A stretch of DNA of 64,000 bases from Bacillota bacterium. GTDB taxonomy: Bacteria > Bacillota > Clostridia > Lachnospirales > Lachnospiraceae. The notes under the pieces were generated by a model. That model saw only the letters and a list, made by a program, of their open reading frames with translations, searched no databases and was not told the origin of the DNA. Below are positions 26,166-35,847 of the stretch, one piece after another. Position numbers and translations under genes: made by a program. Where the stretch lies: NCBI GenBank assembly GCA_023392535.1, contig JAEVYY010000029.1, positions 4,847 to 68,846 of the forward strand. The letters run 5' to 3'. Each line of letters begins with the position of its first letter. Position 1 is the stretch's first letter.

Positions 26166-27575
26166 TTAGTACGCATTTTTATTTATAAATCCTTTAAAAA
26201 TGGTTAAAAATAATATTTTTATGTCAAATCCCATCGTCCAATTCTCAATATAAAACAGGTCAAATTCTATTCGTTTCCTGATTGAAGTATCTCCACGATA
26301 TCCATTCACCTGTGCCCATCCCGTAAGCCCTGGCCTAACCTGATGCTTAATCATATAACGTGGAATCTCTTCTTTAAATTTCTCAACAAATAAGGGACGC
26401 TCTGGTCTGGGACCCACCATACTCATATCACCCCTCAATATATTAAATAATTGAGGTAATTCGTCTATGCTTGTCTTACGGATAAAACGACCGACCGTTG
26501 TGATACGAGGATCATTTTTGACCGTCCACGCCTTCTGTTCTACTGATTTCTTCTGTATTTCCATACTTCTGAACTTATACATTTGAAATCTTTTATTGTG
26601 CAGACCTACTCTTTCCTGACTAAATATAACTGGACCCTGACTCGTTATCTTGACTGCAATTACGGTAAGTAACATTATTGGAGAAGCAATCAAAATTGCC
26701 ACAATAGAACCTACTATATCAACAAATCGCTTGGAAATCAAGTTCAACGTATTTGTAAGCGGCACGTGTCGGATATTAATAACAGGCAATCCCAAAAGAT
26801 CTTCCATGTATGGCTTACTTGGAATCACACTATTATAATCTGGTATGAACTTCGTATGAACGCCTGACTTCTCACATAAACTTACGATTTCTTCCAGCCT
26901 GTCATAATCTTCCAACGCCAAGGTCACCGCGATCTCATCTAAATGACTTTCTGGCAGTATCACAAATAAATTATCCACTTGTCCAAGAACTTTGACCCCC
27001 TTATAGATGGTTCCCCTTGGTACTTTGTCATCCAGTATCCCCCTCACCACATATCCCCACTGTGGATTAGTCCGTATTCGGTTGATATATTCTTCTGCTG
27101 CCCTTGAATATCCAACAAGTAGAATGTATTTCACATTGTAACCTTTTTTTCGCATAAAGCGAAGGCAGCTGTGTATAATATTTCTTACAATTGTCTCTAA
27201 TACAATGTTTAGACCATAAAAAATAAATATCATGGAGCGGGAAAAATCCTGTTGTCTGATCAAATACAGAACGCCAATAAATAACACAAGACCAACTGTA
27301 TTTGCTTTTACAATATTATAAAATTCGACTTTTCTTCCAGCTGCACGCTTTGGTGTATATAAATGAAAAATATAATACAAAAAAACATATCCCGGCACTA
27401 TAAAATACAAAGCCGAAAAATATGTTCTCATCGAATGAAAACCTGTTCCCATTTCCATTCTGATAATACCACTTTGAAATTTTAAAAACCAGGCAATGAT
27501 ATATGCAAGACCAGCTACCAGTCCATCAATTAGCAAATGCAGTCTATTTAAATATTTTTGGTTATCTTTTATCAA
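26166..27575 (-). CDS. Polyprenyl-phosphate sugar phosphotransferase (WcaJ/CpsE type)
   Basis: 469-residue membrane enzyme that starts lipid-linked glycan synthesis by transferring a hexose-1-phosphate to undecaprenyl phosphate. Four N-terminal membrane segments and a CoA-binding-like domain (ILLVGYSRAAEEY) precede a re-entrant segment (KRFVDIVGSIVAILIASPIML). The catalytic domain has QERVGLHNKRFQMYKFRSM and DELPQLFNILRGDMSMVGPRPERP. I prefer TTG at 27575 (IKDNQKYL), five bases after AGGTGA; GTG at 27584 is the alternative. The usual donor for this class is UDP-glucose or UDP-galactose; sequence alone does not decide. Confidence 0.93.
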   Translation of the reverse strand: MIKDNQKYLNRLHLLIDGLVAGLAYIIAWFLKFQSGIIRMEMGTGFHSMRTYFSALYFIVPGYVFLYYIFHLYTPKRAAGRKVEFYNIVKANTVGLVLFIGVLYLIRQQDFSRSMIFIFYGLNIVLETIVRNIIHSCLRFMRKKGYNVKYILLVGYSRAAEEYINRIRTNPQWGYVVRGILDDKVPRGTIYKGVKVLGQVDNLFVILPESHLDEIAVTLALEDYDRLEEIVSLCEKSGVHTKFIPDYNSVIPSKPYMEDLLGLPVINIRHVPLTNTLNLISKRFVDIVGSIVAILIASPIMLLTVIAVKITSQGPVIFSQERVGLHNKRFQMYKFRSMEIQKKSVEQKAWTVKNDPRITTVGRFIRKTSIDELPQLFNILRGDMSMVGPRPERPLFVEKFKEEIPRYMIKHQVRPGLTGWAQVNGYRGDTSIRKRIEFDLFYIENWTMGFDIKILFLTIFKGFINKNAY

Positions 27576-27650
27576 AGTTATCACCTATTTTCAAAAATAC
27601 ACTTCTAATATAGTACAATAATTTGTTAAAAAGTACAACTTAATTTTCTT

Positions 27651-28625
27651 TTAATTCATAAAACGTAACCATATATTGAACCATAATTCCATTTGGATAA
27701 AGATATAACTCCTTATATGATCGATAGAGAAAGGTATTTTTTTCTCCTTTGCACTTTTGTTGAATGAAAATAAAATTCCATTACAGATACCCTTTATATA
27801 TGTTTTCCCCATCTTCTTTCGAATAAAAAAAAGAAGTTTTAAAATAAATCCCAGCAATAAAAATGGTAAATTTATCACAATCTGCAATAATGGCATATTT
27901 TTATAAATTACATAGATATTATTCCTTGATGACAAACTAGTCTTAAATTCATTATATCTGGATCCGCTGAAACCACTACCAGCATGTAGAACTTTCGCTT
28001 TTGGTTCATAGTAATTGATATATCCATAAATTCTGGCACGGTACCCTATGTCAAGATCTTCCAGATAGGCAAAGTGGTTTTCATCAAACAAGCCAATTCG
28101 CTTAAATATTTCTTTTCTATAAATAGCTGCGCCGCCGCATGCGGAAAATACTTTGCACGGCCTTTCAGCTTGGTTTACTTGTTTTCCTTTCTTTCTTGCA
28201 AAGGCCCAACCGAATGCACAGTAAAGATCACCGGCGCCATCCAGAATATTTGGTTCCTGCATAGTAATCATTCTGGAGGCCACTGAGAATATATTTTCAG
28301 ATTTTGAAATTGCCTGTTCCAAATAATAGACAAAGTCTGTAAATACCTTTGTATCATTATTTAATAAGATGACATATGGAGTCCGTGCTGCCCTTATACC
28401 AATATTCACAGCCGTACAAAATCCTTTATTCTCACTCAATTCAATGAGCGTAACTTCGGGAAAAGACTTTCTTAAATAATCCTGACTGCCATCTGTTGAA
28501 CCATTATCAACTACTACCATATGTGCATCATTCCCCGGCTGACGCAATGATTGCAAGCAATCTTTTAAATACTGCTTTCCGTTATAATTTGGAATTACAA
28601 TCGTTGTCTTCATCTTTGTTACCAT
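27651..28625 (-). CDS. GT2 glycosyltransferase
   Basis: 324-residue GT-A fold enzyme with TTIVIPNYNGKQYLKDCLQSL, VVDNGSTDGS, LLNNDTKV (donor and metal site) and FAYLEDLDIGYRARIYGY, the set seen in rhamnosyl- and related transferases (WsbD/RfbF-like). A hydrophobic stretch near 250-270 may anchor it to the membrane. The ATG at 28625 has AGGATAA upstream. It is part of the run of glycosyltransferase genes and is 20 bases from its upstream neighbour. Donor and linkage cannot be told. Confidence 0.85.
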   Translation of the reverse strand: MVTKMKTTIVIPNYNGKQYLKDCLQSLRQPGNDAHMVVVDNGSTDGSQDYLRKSFPEVTLIELSENKGFCTAVNIGIRAARTPYVILLNNDTKVFTDFVYYLEQAISKSENIFSVASRMITMQEPNILDGAGDLYCAFGWAFARKKGKQVNQAERPCKVFSACGGAAIYRKEIFKRIGLFDENHFAYLEDLDIGYRARIYGYINYYEPKAKVLHAGSGFSGSRYNEFKTSLSSRNNIYVIYKNMPLLQIVINLPFLLLGFILKLLFFIRKKMGKTYIKGICNGILFSFNKSAKEKKIPFSIDHIRSYIFIQMELWFNIWLRFMN

Positions 28626-28645
28626 TTATCCTATCCCTCTTTACG

Positions 28646-29977
28646 CTACACCGCAACAATCATCTTGGGGTCAAAGATAACCTTGAATCCTTGTTTTCTT
28701 GCGATTTGGCACAATTGCAGACTCATTTTTATCAGCATCTCTTCCGTTGCACCTTCCAATTGTTCCATGCACTCTTCATAATAGTCTGCTAGTCCTTCAC
28801 ATGCGCCTGAAGTATCAACCCTCATACATCTGATATCAACTGCATCCACCTGCTGTTGCATTGCTGCCAAATGCATATATCCGCTATAATGAATCGACAT
28901 CCCTTTATACAGGGAAGTTCCATCTAAAAACATAGCACCAGACAAAATTTTATTCTTATGAACAACATTCCCGCCAACTATTGCCACATCACTACGTTGT
29001 GCTAAAATATTTTCATCTTTATACACGACCCTGTAAAAACCTAAATGGTTTGTATGCATTACTTGTGCTTTCCAGCCTTTACTGTCCACAAAATATTGAA
29101 CTGCTTTTTTACCAGCTTCATAGGCATACATTTTGCTATCCGGATTTTCTGAAGTAGAACCTGCATGACACCGCCAATGATAAAGCACTTTATCAATATG
29201 CTCAATTTTGCTTAATTGTTGTTCTTTTAAAAGTCTTGACACTATTCTTAAAAACAAATCGTAATCCTGTGCTCCATCGTATTCCTTTCGAAATTTCAGC
29301 TCTTTTATATAATCTGCACGAATTACGGTAAAATGACATATATAGTTATTAGACAATAGTAAGTCTAAATTAAATTCTCTTTTATAGTTGGGTTCATAAA
29401 ATCTAGTTAATGTTTCATCTACTTTATCTTCATCTGTATACAACAAAATCGGAGTTTCTGTCGTAGATTCTAAATGTTTTGCGACTTCATACAGTGCATC
29501 TGTTGTTAGTATATCATCATGATCCAATAATCCTATGTAATCACCCGTGGCATATTGCAGTGCCTTATTTGTATTCACCGATATTCCTTCGTTTTCAGAG
29601 AGTCGCTGATACATAATCCTTGTATCAAAAAAAGTACGAACTACCTCCTCCACAACTGTACTTTTACTTGCATCTGCAATGACTAATTCCCAATTATCAT
29701 ATGTCTGGGCTATTACAGAATCAATCATCTGACGTAAATAGTCAGGATTTGTTTCATACGCAGGTACAAGGATACTAATTCTTATGTTATGCATCCATTC
29801 ATAAGACATTTGTTCTTCTATTTCTATGGAGGACAGTTTTCCTGGTGTGTATTCATCTAATTGGCTTTTATGCATTCGTTCTATTATTGCATAGATTGTT
29901 TGGGAAAGACCATTTTTCTTACAATATCTGATCGCTTTTTTTATGTTATTTTGAGACAGCTTATGTAACAAACCCAT
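28646..29977 (-). CDS. GT2 glycosyltransferase with N- and C-terminal extensions
   Basis: 443-residue enzyme. The GT-A domain starts near residue 45 (RISILVPAYETNPDYLRQMIDSVIAQTYDNWEL), with ENEGISVNTNKAL, GLLDHDDILT (metal site) and ICHFTVIRADYI. It is closely related to the first GT domain of the 666-residue neighbour, sharing DHDDIL, NNYICHF and YDLFLRI. The C-terminal 150 residues lack a recognisable domain. The ATG at 29977 (MGLLHKLS) has AAAGGG; the TTG at 29995 is rejected. It follows phosphoglucomutase after a GC-rich stem-loop. Confidence 0.85.
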   Translation of the reverse strand: MGLLHKLSQNNIKKAIRYCKKNGLSQTIYAIIERMHKSQLDEYTPGKLSSIEIEEQMSYEWMHNIRISILVPAYETNPDYLRQMIDSVIAQTYDNWELVIADASKSTVVEEVVRTFFDTRIMYQRLSENEGISVNTNKALQYATGDYIGLLDHDDILTTDALYEVAKHLESTTETPILLYTDEDKVDETLTRFYEPNYKREFNLDLLLSNNYICHFTVIRADYIKELKFRKEYDGAQDYDLFLRIVSRLLKEQQLSKIEHIDKVLYHWRCHAGSTSENPDSKMYAYEAGKKAVQYFVDSKGWKAQVMHTNHLGFYRVVYKDENILAQRSDVAIVGGNVVHKNKILSGAMFLDGTSLYKGMSIHYSGYMHLAAMQQQVDAVDIRCMRVDTSGACEGLADYYEECMEQLEGATEEMLIKMSLQLCQIARKQGFKVIFDPKMIVAV

Positions 29978-30016
29978 ATTCAGCACCCTTTCCAATCCAT
30001 TTATTATCTATAGTGA

Positions 30017-30041
30017 CCGAACGTGTGCGTCACACGTCCGG
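30017..30041. repeat. GC-rich inverted repeat between pgm and a glycosyltransferase gene
   Basis: CCGAACGTGTG and CACACGTCCGG pair over 11 bp (one G-U on the transcript) around a 3-base loop, but no U-tract follows on the minus strand. It may act as an mRNA-stabilising or processing hairpin rather than a terminator. Confidence 0.5.
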
Positions 30042-30049
30042 CCCATTTT

Positions 30050-31771
30050 CTAAAGTTTTGATTTTACTGCCTCGGTCAGCAAATCCACCTTCGCTTTTGC
30101 ATCTGATAAATCCGTACCCTTTACCCCAATGTAAAACTTAATTTTGGGTTCTGTTCCGGAAGGACGTGCACAACACCAAGAATCATTTGACAAGTCAAAA
30201 TATAGCACATTTGATTTCGGAAGGCCTGTCGATGATATGTTTCCGCTTTTCAAATCCAGTACGGTATCATTTTCATAATCTCTTACTTTTATAACTTCCA
30301 GATCACCAAAATTTTTAGGCGGATCCTTTCTAAGCTGATTCATAATGGCAGCAATTTGTTTTGATCCGTCAATGCCCTTTAGCGTTATGGTATATAAGTC
30401 TTCTTTAAAATATCCATATTTTTCATATAATTTCAGCATCTGATCCCAAACTGTAATTCCATTTTTCTTACACCATGCCGCAACTTCACACAAACACATA
30501 ACAGCAACAATCGCATCTTTGTCTCTCGCATGTGTTCCGGCAAGGCAACCATAACTTTCCTCCAAACCAAATACATAGTGATTGCTTCCTGTTTCTTCAA
30601 ATAACTTAATCTGCTCCCCAATATATTTAAATCCTGTTAGAACTTCTTTCAATGTAACCCCATAGTCTTCCGTCAACAAGTCTGCCATATTGGTCGTGAC
30701 AATTGTTTTCACTAGAGCCGGGTTTTCTGGCATGGTATCTGTTGCCTTTCTTTCTCTCATAATGTATTCCGCAATCAGCATACCAGACATATTTCCTGTA
30801 AAAGGTATATATTCACCAGTTTTCGTATCTAATGCATAAATACCTAGTCTGTCAGCATCCGGATCTGTTGCCAGAACAATGTCTGCATTTTTCTCTTTTG
30901 CCAATTTAAGAGCTAGGGTAAAAGCTTTTGGATCCTCCGGATTCGGATATTCCAGGGTAGTGAACTCTGGATCTGGTAGTTCTTGCTCTGGTACCACGTA
31001 TACATTCTGAAACCCAAGTTCGGACAGCACCCTCCTAACTGGAATATTTCCAGTTCCATGAAATGGAGTGTATACAATTTTTATATCTTCCGCAACCTCT
31101 TTGATTATTTCAGGATGAATAATCTGTTTTTTTAATTCGAGCATATAGGCATCATCAATTTCTTTTCCAATTACCTGGTAAAGACCCGCTGCAATGGCAG
31201 CCTCTTTTTCCATTGTCTTTACTGAATGATAATCTGTTACATTCTTTACTTCCTCAATTATCTCTTTGTCTTTCGGTGCGGTAATCTGTGCTCCGTCATC
31301 CCAATAGACCTTATATCCATTATATTCCGGTGGATTGTGACTGGCTGTGATAACAATTCCCGAGATACATCCTAATTTACGAAGTGCAAAAGATAATTCC
31401 GGTGTTGGTCTTAAGGAATCAAATACATATGCCTTAATCCCGTTCGCCGCCATGCACTGCGCTGCAACATCAGCAAATTCGGCTGATAAAAAGCGGGAAT
31501 CATAAGCAATGGCAATTCCTTTTTTTTGTCCGCTCTGTTTGATAATGTAATTAGCAAGACCTTGTGTAGCCTTTCTTACTGTATATATATTCATCCGGTT
31601 CGTTCCTGCTCCAATGATTCCACGCAAGCCGCCCGTACCAAACTCCAATTCTTTGTAAAAGCGGTCTTCAATCTCACCTGCATCTTCTCTAATGCCCAGT
31701 AATTCCTCTTTGGTCTTCTGGTCGAAATAAGAATCCTTAAGCCAAAACTTGTATTGATCCATATAATTCAT
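30050..31771 (-). CDS. Phosphoglucomutase/phosphomannomutase
   Basis: 573-residue alpha-D-phosphohexomutase interconverting hexose 6- and 1-phosphates. Motifs are GTGGLRG, the phosphoserine loop TASHNPPEYNGYK, the magnesium loop DPDADR, the sugar-binding GLEESYG and the phosphate-binding RPSGTEPKIKFY. The length and motif set match the longer PgcA-type bacterial enzymes. The start at 31771 has GGAGG. Its position inside the glycosyltransferase run suggests it supplies glucose-1-phosphate for RmlA and for UDP-glucose. Confidence 0.93.
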   Translation of the reverse strand: MNYMDQYKFWLKDSYFDQKTKEELLGIREDAGEIEDRFYKELEFGTGGLRGIIGAGTNRMNIYTVRKATQGLANYIIKQSGQKKGIAIAYDSRFLSAEFADVAAQCMAANGIKAYVFDSLRPTPELSFALRKLGCISGIVITASHNPPEYNGYKVYWDDGAQITAPKDKEIIEEVKNVTDYHSVKTMEKEAAIAAGLYQVIGKEIDDAYMLELKKQIIHPEIIKEVAEDIKIVYTPFHGTGNIPVRRVLSELGFQNVYVVPEQELPDPEFTTLEYPNPEDPKAFTLALKLAKEKNADIVLATDPDADRLGIYALDTKTGEYIPFTGNMSGMLIAEYIMRERKATDTMPENPALVKTIVTTNMADLLTEDYGVTLKEVLTGFKYIGEQIKLFEETGSNHYVFGLEESYGCLAGTHARDKDAIVAVMCLCEVAAWCKKNGITVWDQMLKLYEKYGYFKEDLYTITLKGIDGSKQIAAIMNQLRKDPPKNFGDLEVIKVRDYENDTVLDLKSGNISSTGLPKSNVLYFDLSNDSWCCARPSGTEPKIKFYIGVKGTDLSDAKAKVDLLTEAVKSKL

Positions 31772-31807
31772 TTTAATACCTCCTGCTTTCTTCTTTCTGA
31801 TAACATC

Positions 31808-33808
31808 CTACGAAATCATTTCTATCTTTAAAGAATAGTCACTTCTATCCAATGAAAAGTTCGGATTATAATAAGGGTCCCCTGCTTCCAGTTCTTTTTT
31901 CCATTTTGCTCTGAATCTGGACGATTCTTCCTGATATCTCACCGCTTTTGTTCCCACTTCATCCGTTCCCCTGGATTTTGATTCAAAATGATAAAGCTCA
32001 CAATATGGGTTGAACACATTTAAATATCCTTTTGCACGAAGGCGTAAACAAAAATCTACATCATTTAGAGCAACAGCAAAATTTTCATCCAGTCCATTCA
32101 GATTATCATATAATGTTTTTTTAACAAGTAAGCAGGCCCCTGTAACCGCTGTTACATCCTGTGCATAACATAATTTTCCCATATAGCCAACATTTTCATA
32201 ATTCACTTTATAGTGTGTATGACCAGCCGTTCTATGGGCTCCTAATCCAATAACAATCCCTGCATGCTGTATCGTCTTATCTTCATAATACAACTTTGCG
32301 CCTACTGCCCCTACATCTGGTCTTTGACCAAACATGAGTAGTTCTTCAATCCAGTCAATTGCAATTACCTGCGTGTCATTATTCAAAAGCAATACATACT
32401 CACCCTTTGCGAAAGTAGCTCCGTAATTATTGATCTTGGAGTAGTTGAATTCGCCTTCGTAAGTTACCACCCTGACATTCGGCAACTTTTGGATTTCCTG
32501 GTAGTATTCTATTATATCTGCCTGCGTACTATTATTCTCAACAATAATAATTTCATAATTTTCATAGGTAGATTTATCTATGATAGAAGAAATACATCGG
32601 TTCAAATCTGAATAATGATCTTTATTGGCAATCATGATTGAGACCAAAGGATTGGATATCACCTCGTATTTTATCCTGAATATCGTTTCAAATGCCCGGG
32701 AGCTGATTACCTCAAAATGTTCAAAGCCCTGACTTAGTAGATGATCCGATACGGCACCTCTTGCTGCCTCAATCGCATATGTCTTGGCGCTGATATCCGA
32801 GGCTACACTCCCTTTATGGGAACGCCAGTAGTAAAGAAGCTTCGGAACATGTACCACATGTTCTGCAGCTGTCGTGAGCCGTAAAATCATGTCATGATCC
32901 TGACTTCCATCAAATTTAGTTCGAAATAACTGCGTTCCTTCCAGCAGTGCCCTGCTGAAAACACTAAAGTGACAGATATAATTGTTTGCCCTCAGGGTGT
33001 CAATGGCATAATCTGACTTAAAATGCAACGTAATCATATGATCAATATTACCATTTTTAAAGGTAGCTTCATCACAATAGATATAATCTGCATCCTTCCC
33101 ACAAATCGCCTTCATATATTCATACAATACGCAAGGATGAAGTATATCATCATGATCAAAAAGACCAATATATTCACCCGTTGCCATCTTAAAACACGCA
33201 TTGGTATTTCCTGAAATACCTTCATTTTTTTCCAGTTTCTTATATAAAATCCGATTGTCCTTGATCCCATATTGCTCACAAATCTCTTCTACATAAGCAT
33301 GCTCTTTATCAGATCCATCTGCCAAACATAACTCCCAACTTTGATAGGTCTGAGCTACGACAGAGTCTATCATCTCTATCAAAAATTGCTTTGGTGTATT
33401 GTAAAGAGGTACCAGTATACTGAATTTGACTTTTCTTGAAAATACGGCTCCACTTTGTTCTTTTCTAATAGCTTCTGTTGGGAAACTCGCTTTTCCGTGC
33501 TGCTTCATTGCTTTTCTTTCAATATTTTTACTCTTTATTTTGCGGGCGATTCCAGCTGGACTACCCAGTCTACCAATTCTGTCTTTCCATCTGATCAGAA
33601 AGTGGATTACTACTCGAAACGGTTTTGTTGCCTTCCAAAATGGATTGTTTTTGATGCGCTTTAACTTATATGCGAGATCTTCTGCCTTACTTTCTGCATC
33701 TGCAAGTTTTCCTGCATAGGTATTTACTTTCTGCTTTTCTTTTTCATAGGCATCTTTATAATAATTCGCAAGGTCTTCCAATTCTTTTTCTGTTAACTTT
33801 TGTTCCAT
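31808..33808 (-). CDS. Tandem-domain GT2 glycosyltransferase
   Basis: 666-residue protein. Residues 1-60 form a charged heptad-like segment, probably a coiled coil. A first GT-A domain spans about 125-345 (KFSILVPLYNTPKQFL, EGISGNTNACF, GLFDHDDIL). A second spans about 385-640 (SIMIANKDHYSDLNRCI, IVENNST, LLNNDTQV, ALNDVDFCLRL). Both have intact metal motifs. Double GT2 proteins of this kind make alternating linkages in rhamnose-rich or O-antigen-like polymers. It shares strong similarity with the next gene and with the 443-residue enzyme, indicating duplication within the locus. The start at 33808 has AAAGGTGG. Confidence 0.87.
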   Translation of the reverse strand: MEQKLTEKELEDLANYYKDAYEKEKQKVNTYAGKLADAESKAEDLAYKLKRIKNNPFWKATKPFRVVIHFLIRWKDRIGRLGSPAGIARKIKSKNIERKAMKQHGKASFPTEAIRKEQSGAVFSRKVKFSILVPLYNTPKQFLIEMIDSVVAQTYQSWELCLADGSDKEHAYVEEICEQYGIKDNRILYKKLEKNEGISGNTNACFKMATGEYIGLFDHDDILHPCVLYEYMKAICGKDADYIYCDEATFKNGNIDHMITLHFKSDYAIDTLRANNYICHFSVFSRALLEGTQLFRTKFDGSQDHDMILRLTTAAEHVVHVPKLLYYWRSHKGSVASDISAKTYAIEAARGAVSDHLLSQGFEHFEVISSRAFETIFRIKYEVISNPLVSIMIANKDHYSDLNRCISSIIDKSTYENYEIIIVENNSTQADIIEYYQEIQKLPNVRVVTYEGEFNYSKINNYGATFAKGEYVLLLNNDTQVIAIDWIEELLMFGQRPDVGAVGAKLYYEDKTIQHAGIVIGLGAHRTAGHTHYKVNYENVGYMGKLCYAQDVTAVTGACLLVKKTLYDNLNGLDENFAVALNDVDFCLRLRAKGYLNVFNPYCELYHFESKSRGTDEVGTKAVRYQEESSRFRAKWKKELEAGDPYYNPNFSLDRSDYSLKIEMIS

Positions 33809-33819
33809 TTTGCCACCTT

Positions 33820-35835
33820 TTAGTTTTCTATCACCATCTGTGTCGTCGTTTTTCTATATAAATACTGATTTGAACACCTATCTTTTACAAGCATTGCAAT
33901 CCTATAATTGCCACAAGAAATCTGATCTCTCGGTATTCTGCAGACAAATCCTGCAAGTTCCACGTTTTTTTGTTCTGTTAAAATTCTCTTTACATCTCTA
34001 CGATACCGGCTTACGACTTTCATAGCATAAATTTTGCCTTGATCTCCTACCAGCAATAATTGTCTGTCATATTGACAATTATCCATATTCAGCACATAAG
34101 ACCACCCCTCTATATGATAAGCGCGGGGTACCTCTCCATACTCCTGCTTATCCTGCAGCTTTGCAGTCTCTATGGTGATCGTCAGGCAATTATTCTCCCA
34201 TTGCAAAGGCTCTTTCTTCTTCCATTCCTGTACTTCCACATAATGATCTTCTATTTCATATTCAAATTGATAATCACAAAGATACATATGCTTTGCCCCG
34301 GCAAGGTGTGGACTATAAAAGGGATCTTTTCCCTTTAATGCTGGATGTCTTTCAAAAAGTATCTTTTTTTCATGCAATAAACGCTCTTTTTTCTCTTCTG
34401 AGAGCAAATCATCTCCACGACTTAAGGATTCATGATGATATAATACCACATCATTCCGCTGAATATTATAATAACCTGCTTCATATAACGCAAAGCATAA
34501 ATCAACATCATTATAGGCAACCGCCAATGATTCACTATAACCACACACTTCATGAAACTTGTCCTTGGCTACCATAAGACAGGCAGCAGTCACACCTATC
34601 ATATCATATACATGGCGATTCTGACCATGATAATACACATTTTCATCATGTAATTTTAATAACTTATGTGCCGGTCCAATCAATAGATTCGTAACCCCCA
34701 CATGTTGTATCAGATCGGAATCCGGATATAAAAGTTTTGCACCAACTGCGCCCGCATGTGGTAACTTTGCAGACTCCACCATTCGTTCTATCCAATCAGG
34801 TTGCATAATTTCAATATCATCGTTTAAAAAAAGAAGATAATCACCTGATGCATTTGCAGCTCCCATGTTACACATACTGGAAAAGTTGAATGGCATTGGT
34901 TTATAATAGTAAATTATTTCGTATTTTTGGGACAATGCTTCTATTCGCAACCGGTTATGAGCTGTGCTCCCGTTGTCTACAACTATGATTTCTATCGTAC
35001 AATCCATTTCCATTTTTGTTACATTGCGTATAGAAGAAATACAGGTCTCTAATATATCTGGTTGATCTTTGGAAGGTATAATTATGGATATTCTGGTATC
35101 TTTACTTGGTAAATCGGGAGAAAGCAGCTCTTCACTGTTCGGATTTTGCAGTAAGCTTTCAAATTCAATATCCGGATATTTCGTTTCTTCATATATACTA
35201 TCGCTAAATGCGGCATCTTCATCCGATAGAATCAACTTCTTTTCCGCATATTTGTGGTACAAGATAGCATCTATGGATGCTATCGGTTTTTCTTTTCCGT
35301 TGGATGCAATCGGTCCCAATGATCTGCTTGCCTGCAAGAACAATAAATACGTATTTTTATCACCTTCAGAAAATGGATAAACAAGAAACTTGCTTAATAA
35401 AGCAGTACGTATGGCAAATATATTACCATAATACGCGAAAGAGGTTAACGTATCCGGTGACCATTGAGGTTTGAACCAAGGAGTATGACGCTTTCCTTCC
35501 GCGTTGATACAATCCTCATCTGCATATGCGATCTGCACATAAGGATATGCTTCAAAATAAGAAGCAATTTTGCTGGAGGAAGCCTGATCAACTTGACCAC
35601 CTTCCCGATAAAATACAGTAATTTCTTCCTTAGGAATCTGAAAACCTTGTTGAAATTTCTGCATAGGAATAAAAGCTGTTTGTATTGTTAAGCGCCTTAA
35701 ATCCTTCTTCCACCCTTCATTTTTCAAAATCCACTGTGCAAAATCATCCTGCTGCCGTTCCAGTTCTTTTAAATAGCGATCGTAACATCGTTTATATAAT
35801 TGTTGTTTTATGATATTTCTCAGAACATCCAACAT
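33820..35835 (-). CDS. Multi-domain GT2 glycosyltransferase with C-terminal beta domain
   Basis: 671-residue protein. The N-terminal 210 residues resemble a degenerate GT2 domain (ITVFYREGGQVDQ, YADEDCIN, FKPQWSPDTL) with part of the usual motifs. An intact GT2 domain follows at about 245-500 (RISIIIPSKDQPDILETCI, VVDNGST, FLNDDIEI, AYNDVDLCFAL). The last 130 residues look all-beta, with alternating hydrophobic and polar residues, and may bind glycan. The start at 35835 has GAGGAAG. It follows the methyltransferase-kinase gene by 12 bases. The role is most likely polymerising or extending the main chain, which is inference. Confidence 0.85.
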   Translation of the reverse strand: MLDVLRNIIKQQLYKRCYDRYLKELERQQDDFAQWILKNEGWKKDLRRLTIQTAFIPMQKFQQGFQIPKEEITVFYREGGQVDQASSSKIASYFEAYPYVQIAYADEDCINAEGKRHTPWFKPQWSPDTLTSFAYYGNIFAIRTALLSKFLVYPFSEGDKNTYLLFLQASRSLGPIASNGKEKPIASIDAILYHKYAEKKLILSDEDAAFSDSIYEETKYPDIEFESLLQNPNSEELLSPDLPSKDTRISIIIPSKDQPDILETCISSIRNVTKMEMDCTIEIIVVDNGSTAHNRLRIEALSQKYEIIYYYKPMPFNFSSMCNMGAANASGDYLLFLNDDIEIMQPDWIERMVESAKLPHAGAVGAKLLYPDSDLIQHVGVTNLLIGPAHKLLKLHDENVYYHGQNRHVYDMIGVTAACLMVAKDKFHEVCGYSESLAVAYNDVDLCFALYEAGYYNIQRNDVVLYHHESLSRGDDLLSEEKKERLLHEKKILFERHPALKGKDPFYSPHLAGAKHMYLCDYQFEYEIEDHYVEVQEWKKKEPLQWENNCLTITIETAKLQDKQEYGEVPRAYHIEGWSYVLNMDNCQYDRQLLLVGDQGKIYAMKVVSRYRRDVKRILTEQKNVELAGFVCRIPRDQISCGNYRIAMLVKDRCSNQYLYRKTTTQMVIEN

Positions 35836-35847
35836 GCTTAATCTTCC

